A stretch of 64,000 nucleotides of DNA from Marvania coccoides (GCA_963854735.1 OY978097.1:806001-870000), one strand, 5' to 3'. Numbered from the stretch's first letter, positions 49,909-60,977 are shown. Notes: generated by a model from the sequence alone, not told the origin. A program made the numbers and translations.

Positions 49909-50303
49909 TTAATCTCTGGTGTGAGAGGCCCATGGCGGAGGAAGGGTGAACTTGTGCACTTCGATGTGATCAAAAGTATTTAACGGCATGCTGTGAACCA
50001 ATCAATGTATTTTTTCAAATTGCATATGCTGTGCTATTTTATGAAAAATGAAAATGAAAAACGCAAAAAGCGTGACTAAAGGGATACTCGCGGGGAGACC
50101 CCTGCTATGAAAATGAAAATGAAAAACGCAAAAAGCGTGGCTAAAGGGATACTCCAAGGAGACCCCTAAATCAATGGTGGTTTAGTATTTTAACGAAGCT
50201 ATCAATTTAAATGTTATCAAGCTGTTGCCGTTGCAGTTGGCTGCCTAACTCCACAAAGGCTGACGGCCACAAGCCAGTCTGGTAGAGAGTTCCATTGTCA
50301 TTC
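49909..50303. other. Spacer with a tandem hairpin-bearing duplication
   Basis: About 395 bp upstream of the Mut-7-type gene and downstream of the ankyrin-RING gene. It holds a two-copy tandem repeat at about 50041-50169 (separate entry); otherwise it is AT-rich with no gene. Confidence 0.5.
50041..50169. repeat. Two-copy tandem repeat with hairpins
   Basis: A unit of about 64 bp (ATGAAAATGAAAATGAAAAA, then CGCAAAAAGCGT, CTAAAGGGATACTC, and GGAGACCCCT) is present twice. Each copy carries an ACGCAAAAAGCGT hairpin and a GGGG..CCCC segment. The copies differ mainly at CGCGGG/CAA before GGAGACCCC. Similar G-rich/C-rich wording occurs in the CCCCTTCAGT repeat family, but homology is not shown. Confidence 0.88.
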
Positions 50304-51477
50304 CTAAACGTATACAGAGATAATGCCGTCAATGTGCCGCCGGCAGATAGGGCAAGCTGAGCCTCGGGAGCGCAGCAGGGCAGCGCACTCGCAGCAGCAC
50401 TTATGGGACCTGCAGATGAATAATAAAACGCAGCGCACTCTATAAAATGCCATTGACATCTGCCTACCCGCGTTCATCTGCCTACCCGCTGCAGTGCGTG
50501 TTTGCTCACATTTCTGCGGCGCGGTGAAACAGCCCTGAAGACGCTGGCTCGTCCAAACAAATAACGCAAAGGTCGCCATCGTCGCCAGAAGTGCTGCTGC
50601 TGCTTGCATCTCGACCGCGTGGAGGCGTCGTAGATTTGCTCTGAGGGCTGGGGGCCCGTCCTGCAGCTGCAGCTGAATGTGGCTGCTGCCGCGGCTGGGC
50701 TGCGCCCTGCTGTGTTTGAGCTCTTGAGAAAGCCTCGGCTGCCTTCTTTATTCCAGCCTCAGCCAGCACCGCAAATACCTCGTTATGCCTCATTCTCGCA
50801 GCCAGCGCTTCTGCAGAATAGCCGTTGGAATTGCACGGCTCCAGCTCGGCATGGCGCGCCAAAAGGATCTGCACGACGCTCAAGCGCCCGCGCTCGGCGA
50901 CCAGCATCAATGGGGTGCGCCCAGAGTGGTTGCGAGCGTTGCGTTCGACAGGCCGATCCAGCAGGAAAAAAACCATGATACCGTTGCCCTGCTCTGCTGA
51001 TTTGTGGAGCGCGGTATCTCCGTACTCGTCGGCTGCGTTGACGTTGGCCTGAGCTTCCAGCAAGGCTTGAGCGGTGTCAGTGTGGCCGTAGACAGCGGTC
51101 GTCAGAAGTGCCTTATCCAAGTCGGCCTGCTGGAGCGCCGGCCCTGCTGCTGTCCTCAGGAGCTCGCGTACTACGTAGGTATGGCCCTTTGCTACCGACT
51201 TTTCAAAGGCCACTAGCATATCCTCGGCCGAGACGCCCGCAGATAAGCTCTCGCGTGCAGATTCCAGGCTGCCCACAATGGCGGCACGAACAAGAGCGAG
51301 TCCGTTCTTGCATTTTTCGTCCTGTTGGTGGGCTGCGTCGTCTCGCTGCCCAGGGTTTTCTCCTTCCTCCTCTGTCGAATGCTGCTCAGGGGACAGCAGC
51401 TCGGCAATATTCCGCGCTGCGGCGATGCACACGACGGCGGTGCAGATAAATTTGAGGCACTTCCCTATATTGTCCAT
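50304..51477 (-). CDS. Ankyrin-repeat protein with C-terminal RING-like finger
   Basis: Exons 50510-51477 and 50304-50409 join in phase to 357 residues. A hydrophobic N-terminal stretch (FICTAVVCIAAARNIA) may be a signal anchor. Ankyrin repeats cover about 60-240: ALLTTAVYGHTDTAQALLEA, GDTALHKSAEQGNGIMVFFL, GRTPLMLVAERGRLSVVQIL. After a Ser/Gln-rich linker, LCVICLDE opens a RING-type finger completed in exon 2 by SHKCCCECAALLRSR and ACPICRRHID. This layout suggests a membrane-tethered E3 ubiquitin ligase. The usual third Cys (in CGH) is not present at the splice junction, where AEMSH stands, so either splicing differs or the finger is atypical. Confidence 0.8.
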
Positions 51478-52278
51478 TTCTCAACGGCACAATCTATTTA
51501 GGCCTCAATATAGGTTAAATGTAGAATATAACTATTGATATAGTTTTGTAACACAAAGTTCGACTGATAAGAGACCGGGAGGGGACTGGTTGAATTATTA
51601 ACGGGCGAACCTCAGGCTAGCTACGCTACCTACCAAAACAAGGGCGGTGCCAGAAATCTTGGAGAACAACGGTCTCTGCCCGAAAATTTGATTGAATCGT
51701 GGTCTCAGAGGGCGGCCTCCGCTACTGTGGCGGGGTGAATGGCACGTCGACTTGCGGATCTCTTAAAGGGCAACCTCGGTAGTAGGCGTTACAACCAAAT
51801 GTAAAACCTTGAAACCTCGTTATCTGGTGGTTTGGGAAGAACTAGGCAAAAGTAAAAAGGCAGAGGAGGAAGAAAGTTACTCGTTCTTAAATTTCAAATG
51901 GAGTGTATATATTTACACATAAATACAGAGAAAAGCAGCTGCCGCACTGCTGGGCAATGTTTGCAGTCTCAACGGAACAGAACAAAATTTTAGATTTGTT
52001 TTTTCTGAAAAGAAAAAACGAGTTTCATGCAAAATTATATGCTCTTCACAAGCGTTATTACACACTTTTTTCATATGCCCGATTACACACTTTGCATGCT
52101 GTCCACAAGCGTGACGGAAACAACCCAACGACAAAAGGGTCGCCTAGCGTTAGAAAAAAAACGTGTTTCGTATGCCCCTCAAGGTTTCATGCATGTGCGA
52201 CAGAAATCAACGGACAACAACACTCTTATCGAGCATTAAAAAGTATGACGTTTATGGGAGTTTCCTTTCTTTTCCGAG
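51478..52278. other. Spacer with SINE 3'-module copy
   Basis: About 800 bp between the ankyrin-RING start and the 94-residue orphan. It holds a truncated copy of the SINE-like element (51713-51828). The remaining sequence is AT-rich with no domain-bearing frame. Confidence 0.5.
51713..51828 (+). mobile_element. Truncated SINE-like element, 3' module
   Basis: Matches 47030-47140 through CTACTGTGGCGGGGTGA, TGGCACGTCG, GATCTCTTAAAGGGCAACCT, CGGTAGTAGGCGTTACAAC and ATGTAAAACCTTGAAACC. The 5' module and the pol III boxes are absent, as expected for a 5'-truncated retroposed copy. Several substitutions separate it from the 47-kb copy. Confidence 0.8.
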
Positions 52279-52683
52279 TCATAACTCGATCACGATCCTA
52301 ACTGGAATCACACCATCACATCTCATTTCCAGCGGCATGTCAATCTCCACTGCAGATTTCTCCCACGTAGACGCTGTCTCCACCTCGTCCAGCACCACCC
52401 TGCTGGGCTTCGGAAAAATGATATTAAAATGACAAGCTTGTCATTTTTAAATAGAAATTTTCATGCTGAGAATGCTGCGCTATTATAAAAAAAGTATTGC
52501 CTGAGGTGGTTGAGAGTGGTAGCTTACTTTAGACATCTTTTCCAAGGTAGATTTGGCAACACGCATCACGAACATTAGCTCCCTCTGAATAACTAGGCGC
52601 GTCCCCGTCTCGCTGAGGGTTAAGTATATCTTTACAGAAGAGTTTAAAATACAATGCAGCAGGTAATTAAATAATGAATGCAT
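52279..52683 (-). CDS. Small protein of 94 residues, unknown family
   Basis: Exons 52528-52683 and 52279-52407 join in phase 0 (AAA/GTAAGC donor, CCGAAG acceptor). The product starts MHSLFNYLLHCILNSSVKIY and continues with TGTRLVIQRELMFVMRVAKS and, in exon 2, RVVLDEVETASTWEKSAVEI and GVIPVRIVIEL. The amphipathic, non-repetitive sequence looks like a folded domain rather than chance. Two readings are possible: a genuine small gene, or the 3' two exons of a gene whose 5' part was lost, because the larger BRCT-BAH gene ends only 54 bp upstream. No family is recognised. Confidence 0.5.
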
Positions 52684-52736
52684 CGATTCATTCAACCCCC
52701 TAATCAATCAGCTCCCCTCGTTGCCCCATATCGCAC

Positions 52737-55700
52737 CTACGGCAGCGGCGTCAGTGCCATCTTCTCATGATCAAAATGAACCAGGCACACGAACCCAGTG
52801 CCAGAACCACTCACTTCCGGGGTTGCCTGCTGCGCCAGCTGGTCGACAGAGGCGGGAAATCCCACGGTGCAGCGCCCCGCCACCGCCGCCAACGGTACTC
52901 GGTCCTCAATGCAGCTGGAAGAAAACACCTGGTTGCGGGCTTGAGAGCCGAAGAAGGGGAGAACAAAGGGGGTGTCTTCCGGCCTGAAAAACCGCGCAAA
53001 CCGGCCGTAGGCGCGGTCTTCCCCGCTGAGGCTATCCCGCTCGGCCCACAGGGCTGTCACCCTGGCAACACGGGTCGTAGCCTCCCCTGGGTGCGGCAGC
53101 AGCTCCACAAAGTCGTTTATTTTGATGCGGTCGGGCCCCAGCGCCACGCCCTTGTAGTACTTGCGGGAGGTGATGGCGGGGAGGCCGGCCGGCGGCGCCA
53201 CAGCTGCACCTAGCCACTTCGGCACTGCCGGAGTCTGATCGGCAGGCGGGGTGGGCGCCAGAGAGATAGACAGCTGCGGCGCCGCTGTAGACGGGGTTTT
53301 GCGCTTCAGGCGCTGTTCCCTGCGGCCGGCAGCGGTGGTGCGGCGACTGCCGCCAGGCGCAGCAGCTTCAGGCTCACCTGGGGCCTCCTCCTCCTCTTCC
53401 TGCACCACCACCTCCATGGAGTCAACACCGCCATGGTATGCAGCCTCTTCCGCCTCCATGCTGTGATATTCCTCCTCCTCCTCTTCAACAGGCGGCGGTG
53501 CAGCAGCAGCAGCAGCGGCGGCAGCGTGGTGGCCCCTCCGCCCGCGCGGTTTGGGGCTCCATCCGCCGGGAAGCGTGCCCTCTTTCATGGCGGTGATCGC
53601 CCAGCTGCGGAGGTGGTGCGGCACCTTGAGACTGCGTGCCATGCGCTGCATGGCGTCCTTGGTCTTGGCGTCAACGTCGTCGTCTGCAAATAACCCAGAA
53701 AAAAAAATCATTAGGTAGGTTTTAATGGGCGATTTATAAAAGAAGCCGTAGATAATCAAATTGTCAAATAAAATAGTATACGGTGTTAAATGTTGACTTC
53801 CTTCACACAAAGCTATTTTTTCTTTCAAAAAGCGTGTGAAACGGTAAATAGTGCTGTTGAGTACAAGAGCAAGAAAACTACAGAATTTAAAAACTAAATG
53901 CTTACCGACGATGACGAGGTCGCAGTTGGGGCCCTGGCCTGGCACCTCCTTGGGCTGCGCCACCATGGCGGCCCCCGAGTGCTGCAGCAGCAGATTGATG
54001 CCGTCATTGCCACTCTTTGTGACTAGGTGCAGCCGCAGACCGGCAAACACAGGAGCAGGCGCTGGCTCCTGGGGGGCGCAAAACAGGTGCTTCCCCTCCC
54101 ACGGCAGCCGCTTCCCCGCCTTCTGGCACTCCTGCAACCACCCCGCGCCCACCACAGGCAGACCCTTGATGGCAGCGTAGAGGCACTTCACCCGTCGCGC
54201 TCCCTCCTTGTCGGTGACTACAGCATGCACAGCAGGCGCAGCAGCACCCCCCACCCCACGCGTCTCTACCGACAGCCGCCGTTCCGAGCGGGAGGGATTC
54301 TGCGGCGGCGGCAGCGGGATGTCTGCCATCACTTTTCCGCCCAGCGTGACGATCAGCTCCTCGGTGGCCTTCTTAAAGTCGCCAGCGCTGCCAGACACCA
54401 GGAACGTCATCCTGTCCAAAGGTTGAGCGGCAGAGGTGCTGCGCTGGGGCAGCGCGGCGACAGGCTGAGGGTTTTCTTGCGGGGTTTCCCTCGCTCGCTT
54501 GGCAAGAGTTGCTTTTCCTCCGCCTCCACTCTGCTGCTTTGCGGCCTGCTTTTGAGGGGTGGGGGTAACTGCTGGAGGCTCTGGCGCCTGATAGGCTGCA
54601 GAGTGCCGCCCAGACCGCCGCCCTTGCGCCTTTGCCGCCTTTGCCGCCTCCTCCTTAGCCTTAGCCTCCTTCTTGGCTTTTCTTTTCGCCATCCGCGCCT
54701 CGTGCTCCGCCATTTTCTGCTCGTAAATGCCCGCGTCCTCCCATGCGCGACACCGCTTGCACCCTCCCTCCGAGTCGCGGCATTTGTTGCACCCCAATTT
54801 CTTACTGTCGGCTGCTGCCTTTGGAGCCGGACTCACAACTTCAACAGCCTCTGCCGCAGCAAACGCTCGCCACCTGGTCTTTCGTGTCGTGGTGGCGTAC
54901 TCCGCCAGCGTCTGGTCCTCGCTGTCTGCCACCGCTGGGGGCGGCGGCGTGGCTACAGGTTTCCGCCGCTTGTCGCCACCCTTTGCTGCCTTTGCAGGCG
55001 ATAGGGCGGCAGCAGCAGGAGACCCCACGGCCTTGCGCTTGTTGCCCTTCCCGCCTCCCCTCTTTTCCACTGCAACTGTGACGGTCGCGTTGGCCATGCT
55101 GTGCAGCTCGGCAGAGAGGTGGTCAGGAGCAGTCTGCACCAGAGGGTGTGGCCAATTTTGCACCAGCAGACCGTCACGAACCTCCTCCTTCGGCCGGGGT
55201 TGGTACGGCAGCCGCGGAGGGTCCTGTGCCTGCTGCAGAGCAGGCTGCGAGTGGTGTCGCTCCAGGGGCGGCAGATGCAAGTTGCGCCGCGAGCGGCGGG
55301 GCGACATTTCAGGCCCTGCCGCGAGCTTCACCAGCGAAGGAGCCTCCAGCACACCATCTGTAGGGAACCGGAAAGGGTCCGAGTGCCCACCAGGAACCGC
55401 CGCCGCTGCAGCGGCCTTGGCGGCAGCGGCGGCCGCTTTGGCAACCTTGGCGGCGGCAAACTTGGAAGGAGGTCGATTGGCAGCGGCAGTGGGTTTGCGC
55501 ACCACTGCTGCCAGCTCCCTGCTCAGCCGTCGCGGCGACTTGCGCGGCTGTACTGGCAGCGGCGGCGGCGGCATTTGCTCAACGTCAACCCCGGCGCCAA
55601 ACATCGCCTGCTCCTCCTCCGCCGCCGCTTCTTCCATCTCCTCTGCATGCTGGGGAGGCTTCACTGGGACTGTTGCAAGGCTGCTTTCGTCGTCGAAGCA

Positions 55701-58555
55701 CTCCGCTGTGTCGTGCAGTCCAGAAAGAGGGATGACAGTCGGAGTCCGCCCAGCCGGCACAGCTGTAGCAGGCTTCCTCTGCGCCGCGTTCGCGGCCCCA
55801 CCTCCCGCTGCATTAGCAACTGCCACAGGAGCGGCAGCACCAGCAGCGCCAGCAGCAGCTGAGGCTTTCTTTTTCGTGACCAGTGGGGCGCCGCCCTGCA
55901 GGTCAGGCCTAGCCACCCCTTTGGGCACTGTAACGCGACTCAAGTACTCCTGTCGCCGCTCCGACTTGGTGGCACCGCGCTTGGGCCGCTGCAGCTGCCG
56001 CGCCTGCTGCTTCGGCTGCGCTCTTGCGGGCTTGGGTGACGGGCCTGCCTCTGCCTCTGCCGCCACCGCTGCCGCTTTTGCTGCCGCAGGAGCCTCTTTG
56101 AGCGCGCCCGACGATACAAACACGCGCTTCCGTGGCTGGAACAGCGCTGGCGCCGCGCGCGGCGCCTCTGCTGCCTGTGAGAGATCTGCGAGGTCGTCGG
56201 CCAGCAGCGCTGTTACCCTCAGGGCGTTATCAAGGTCTTGAGAGCCCACAGGCTGGCTTTCAACCCCCTGCGTGCCCCGCAGCGACGGTAGCTGCAGTTG
56301 CACCGCGGACGCCAGCGGTGGAACGGCGCTGAGCGACTTTTTTCCGATCGCTGGGAGGGGCGGCGGCGGCCAGGCATCTTCAGGCAGCGATTCAGGCACC
56401 AGCGTGCCCATAAGCTTGCTGGCGGGGCGCTCACCGCGGCAGCGTGCAGGTGGGGTGATGTCTTCAGACGCCCGCGTGGTCTGGGTGCTGTTAGGCGGGG
56501 CTGGGTGGCCGGCAGGAGCGGCGGCGACAGGAGGGGACGGAGCCCACGGCTGCCCAAACAGCCTGCCCCAGTCGTTGCCTGGCGGGCGAGGGGGAGAAAA
56601 TGTGGGGGAAGGGGGAGGAGGCTCGATAATCTGCCGCGGTTCCGGCCGAGGGAGGTCTGCCGGCGTTTCCTCAGAGAGGGGAATGCCGGCGACGGCAGCG
56701 GCAGCCGTGACAGCCACAGGGGCGGATGCTTCTGCTGCCGTCGCACCAGTGAACACGAGTTGCGCCGCGGTGGGCGGCATCTCCAAAGACCTTGGATTTG
56801 GCCGCTGCTGCTGCTGGTGGTGGCGGCCGTCCTCGGTCGTAGCGTTGCCGCGAGGTTGAGGCGGCTCCTGCGCTGTAGGGGGGACCGCAGACAAAGAGAA
56901 AACATCTAGGGCGTCAGGCCCATCAGGCGCCGGTTCTGCGGCGGCAGCAGAAGCAGGAGCGGCGGCAGCGGGGACTTCCGGCTGCTGCGCCACTTGCTGC
57001 TCGCTGTCTAGAACGATGCCAGTTGCCGGCAAACCAGCGTCCGCCACCGTCTCAGGCAGGCTTGCCGTCTTTAGTGCTCTCCCCTCTGCACCACCCTGCA
57101 CTGCGGCGGCAGCCAACGCTGCGAGCTCTTTGTCGGTGAACTCTGCACCGCGTTTCGCAGCATTCAGCCGCCTCAGGCGAAAATTAGGTCTTCCCGCGGC
57201 CATAGCCGCTTCCAGAGCAATTTTTCTCGCTGCAGCTTCCTCTTTGCTGCACACCAACAGCGCCACTTCTGGCTCTGAGAGATCCGAGGGGCCAATGGAA
57301 GGGGAGTCGCCGCTGCCGCTGTCGCCAGCTGCAGCCACGTCGAAATCCAGGTTGCCCAGCAGCTGGGTGCCGTCTTTGGCCTCCCGCTCCAGCCGAAGCA
57401 GCGCCTTGGCCACGCTGCACAGCAGCTGCGTGTGTTGCTGCATAAAAAAAAAAGGAAGGGGCAGAAAGGAGGTGACTAAAATTGATAATAAATGTAAAAT
57501 TTAATAATAAATCAAACCCTTGAATGCAGAATAGTTGTATGACCATATAAAACTCGATATTGCGTCCTCTCTCTCTATCTCTTAGAAACTCACGTAAGGA
57601 GGAAGATCGGGCTTTGACGCCTCTTGCTCTTGATTTTCCGAGGACTGCGCCTCCCCCATGAACACACGGTACCCGCCCAGGACGCCAGTGGTGTCCACCC
57701 CCCACAGAGTGCCCGTGAGCACCTCCATTCGAAGCGAGCTTTCTTCGCGGAGCTCCATCGCCCACCCGGTCACAGTGCGAAGGACCTCAGCGTCCTCGCC
57801 AGCAAGGCTGGGGATCTGGGTGATTCCCTCCTGTGTGGTGAGCTGCGCTGTCATCGTGGATCTGCAAGAAAAGAGGACAAAGAGGGTAAAGGAGCGGATA
57901 GATAATATTGAAATATCAATAGATAGCCACATGAAAATGAGGATACACCCCGAAAGACGTACGTGAGGAGCGTCCCAGCAGGCTCTGATGAAAAGGAAGG
58001 CGCCATCCAGCGCGCGAGCGCTTCTTCATCCAGCCGCGCAAGTTCCGCTGCCGAAACTTCCACCACTGCCGCTGCCGCTGCCAGGCTCTCCGGCTGCGCT
58101 CCCGCCTCTTCCGAAGGGGGATCCTCGGTACCAGGGATGACATCAACCACATGCGCTGCTTTCGCCGCCTCCTCTGCAGCCGTCTGTTCTGCTGCACCTT
58201 CACGGGCAGGCGCCGCCTCACCAGCGCCTGCAGCAGCAGCCTGCGCCTCCTCCTCCACTTCCATCGGCCGCGCGTCTTCTTCCTCCGCTGCTCCAGCGCC
58301 AATGAGCTGCGTAAACGCGCCAAATTCTTGCAGCTGAGTGGGCGGCAGCGTGAACTGAGCCTGAGTCGGCGCCAAGTCTAAGAAAAAATCACCCTGCGCG
58401 GCGCCTTCGTCGCCGTCTGGCGCTGCTGCTACCGCTGCGGCCTGTAGGCTTGCGTTCACGACGCCAAAGACCTCTGAGGAGGGCTGCGGAGCAGCTGCAG
58501 CGGGCGGCTCTTGTGCTGTCGCCGGCGCGCTGTCGTCAGCTCCTGCAGAGCCCAT
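52737..58555 (-). CDS. Large BRCT-BAH chromatin/repair protein
   Basis: Four exons (57963-58555, 57594-57861, 53906-57437, 52737-53683) close in phase to 1,779 residues. The first 1,150 residues are mostly disordered, rich in Ala, Pro, Glu and basic patches. A CxxC-x5-GCxxC cluster (LGCNKCRDSEGGCKRC) lies near 1168. BRCT-like repeats follow: RMTFLVSGSAGDFKKATEEL with GAGWLQECQKAGKRLPW, then FAGLRLHLVTKSGNDGINLL (about 1293-1500). A BAH-like domain near 1635-1720 contains YYKGVALGPDRIKINDFVEL and VARVTALWAERD, then RFFRPEDTPF. BRCT pairs bind phosphoproteins at DNA damage and BAH binds nucleosomes or modified histones, so a damage-linked chromatin role is inferred. I know of BRCT plant proteins with similar Cys clusters but no exact orthologue. 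Confidence 0.85.
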
Positions 58556-59523
58556 CGCACGACAGCACTAAATCACGCTGAAGACTCTCTTTTGTGTTGT
58601 TTATCGCGTGCCGTGTGAAACAACTCAAATATTGATCAAGTTCAGCTGCTTGAGCGTTTTAAGAAAAGAGACTGCAAATGAGGAGCTACAACACAATGTG
58701 TGCGTGATATAAAAACCCATTTGTCTTGCTGACACAATGGAACAGGCGTTTAAGCTGCCCAGCTCTCGTTTTTCGTTTTTTGAATTTCAACTTAAAACAA
58801 AGATGACCTTGCGAGGCCCGCAAGCGGGTCTGAACTGAACGGATTTGACATATTCGGATTTTTAGATACACATATCAAATGAAAATGGAAGAAAACTATG
58901 AACGAACGTCCAAATTTATTGAACAGTTTTCGTCCAAAAAGAATTTTGTCTCCGCTCATATTCGGCTTGAGCTCCTCGGCCCCCTCCCCCCCCCCCCCTC
59001 TCCCCCCCCCCTCGTCGCCGGGATCGTCTAAATTGTCACTGCTATAGCAGACATACAGCCAACTTTGCTTCATGCGCGTCCAACCCACTGCATGGAGCTG
59101 GCGGCGTGTATCACATACATACATACATATACATACATTACAGGGTTTTAAGTCCACACACAAAGGCAACTAAGGCCTCGTAGCAGAGTGGCCTAACAAT
59201 AGCCCATCCCTTTCCCTTCTATTTGGTGACGGTGTCAGACAAAGTATATGAATTAAAAATGTAAACATATGAAATATGGGGGAAAATGCATTAAATATAA
59301 GCCATTGAGCATATGAATTGAATATGTGCCACGCCATATTTCTATTCCTCATGTGCAATTTCCCTTCTATTTGGCGACTGTATAAGTACAAAATTGGAGA
59401 CAAAGTACATGCATATGAAAAAGATTGAGACTTAATATCCTCGGTGCTTGGCGGGCATATGAATATGAAAAAATGGGGCATATGAAAAAATGCATAAATA
59501 TTATATAGCAGATTTTAATTTAC
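58556..59523. other. Repeat-rich spacer downstream of the CAP gene
   Basis: About 970 bp containing C homopolymers near 58988-59010, a (TATG)n-tailed repeat in reverse (59118-59206), a direct repeat of CCCTTCTATTTGG (59214 and 59363), several CATATGAA octamers, and one arm of an inverted repeat shared with 61494-61538. No gene is supported. Confidence 0.6.
59118..59206 (-). repeat. (TATG)n-tailed dispersed repeat, second copy
   Basis: Reverse-complement counterpart of 48005-48112. Here the tail is shorter (about six ATAC units on the plus strand) and the head extends into GTAGCAGAGTGGCC. The two copies share string order with several substitutions and an indel. Confidence 0.8.
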
Positions 59524-60977
59524 TCAAGTGCAAACAGCGCCACTGCTTGATATTGTGCCCAGTACGCATGTGCTGTATTTCTTCAATGTCACCTTGGAGC
59601 CAGCAGGCAACTGCCGGTTTGTATCCTTCACGAAAGATTTATTCGATAAAGCCGTCGCCACAACCCGCCTGGCCGCTGCTGGGTCGCTGTTGAACTTGAG
59701 CCGCAACGTCACCCGAATCGCCCCTCCTGTCTGTGTCGTGCATGTTGATGCCGCCTTGAAGCCACATTGCAGCGGGTATCTAATGCGCAGCCTTGCCGCT
59801 TTTGTTGCGGCATTTGTGACGGCCGTGCTGCATCTCTTTGAGGCCAAAGTCAGGTAAAGGTCGAGTTTGATGCCTTTTCTTGGGGGGCATGCAGTTGGGG
59901 GTGGGCTTTTTGGCGGCGGTGGGCTCTTCGGCGGCGGGCTCTTCGGCGGTGGCGGTGGGCTCTTCGGTGGCGGGCTTTTCGGCGGTGGCGGCGAAGGACT
60001 TGGCGGCGGCGGAGGGCTCTTCGGCGGCGGGCTTTTCGGCGGTGGCGGCGAAGGACTTGGCGGCGGCGGCGGGCTCTTCGGCGGTGGCGGTGGGCTCTTT
60101 GGCGGCGGGCTTTTCGGCGGTGGCGGCGAAGGACTCGTCGGCGGTGGTGGGCTCTTTGGCGGCGGACTCTTCGGCGGTGGCGGCGAAGGACTTGGCGGCG
60201 GCGGAGGGCTCTTCGGCGGTGGCGGTGGGCTCTTCGGTGGCGGGCTTTTCGGCGGTGGCGGAGAAGGACTTGGTGGTGGCGGTGGTGGTGGCGTGGGAAC
60301 AGGTGTGGGCGGCAGCACATTCGCTTTATACAAACTCCACTCGTCCACACCCGGTCCTATCATCCTGATGTTGCCAGCAGAGGCATACCGGCACACTACG
60401 TAATGCCACGGGTAGGTGGTGCCAAACTGCCCACCGAAGGGGTTATTGGATGTGCAAAGGGCTCGTGCGCAGCCCAGCTCCGAAGTCGCTTTCCATACTA
60501 CTTGCGTGAAATGTCCAACGACGCCAGTAGTCACTTCAGGGTTGGTGTAGTTGTAGTCCTCCACTTCATCGTACCACGCTTGAACCGACTCCCCGTAAAT
60601 TACCGACGCAGATGAGCCCTGCGAAGGGCGCGGGGAGAAAGCATGATATTAGATGGATTTATCTTAGTAGCTTAATATAAAAATTAAATTAAAAGAAAAG
60701 AACGCACGAGGAAGGCAGCGAGGTTCTCGCCGGCATTGTTTCGCTGAGCAGCGGTTGAGTGCGCATAGTTGCAGCCATTAGCCCAAGTCGCGGCGCCATC
60801 GGCCAAGAGTGTTGACCACGTGAGTGCGGGGGCGGAGTGAAGCGCTCGATAGGTATTGTGTGGCCCTAAAATTGAGTTGATATCTCCGACAGTATCAGCG
60901 ATGGTAGTTGCTTCTGTTTGTGGAGCAGTGGCCAGCACCCAACAACATAATAATGCAACAAAGACGTTCGATGACAT
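59524..60977 (-). CDS. Secreted CAP/PR-1 protein with Pro-rich linker and novel C-terminal domain
   Basis: Exons 60708-60977 and 59524-60618 join in phase to 454 residues. MSSNVFVALLCCWVLATAPQ begins a signal peptide. The CAP domain follows (about 35-185): HNTYRALHSAPALTW, GENLAAFL, CAP1 signature GHFTQVVWKATSELGCA and CAP2-like HYVVCRYASAGN. A linker of about 130 residues built from SPPPP, KSPPPKS and SPSPPPP repeats resembles the hydroxyproline-rich rods of algal wall glycoproteins. The last about 125 residues (from ACPPRKGIKLDLYLTLASKR) form a separate domain with five cysteines that I do not recognise. CAP proteins bind sterols or act in defence and wall biology; an extracellular wall-associated role is inferred. 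Confidence 0.9.

Noticed and set aside
54027..56909. Plus-strand open frames up to 504 codons opposite the BRCT-BAH gene
   Set aside because: Antisense frames of GC-rich, Ala/Pro-rich coding DNA rarely hit stops. The minus strand has BRCT and BAH motifs; the plus strand has none.
59867..60403. Gly-rich GGGLFGGG frame opposite the CAP gene
   Set aside because: It looks like a glycine-rich protein but is the exact complement of the SPPPPKSPPP linker, whose frame is tied to the CAP domain and signal peptide.
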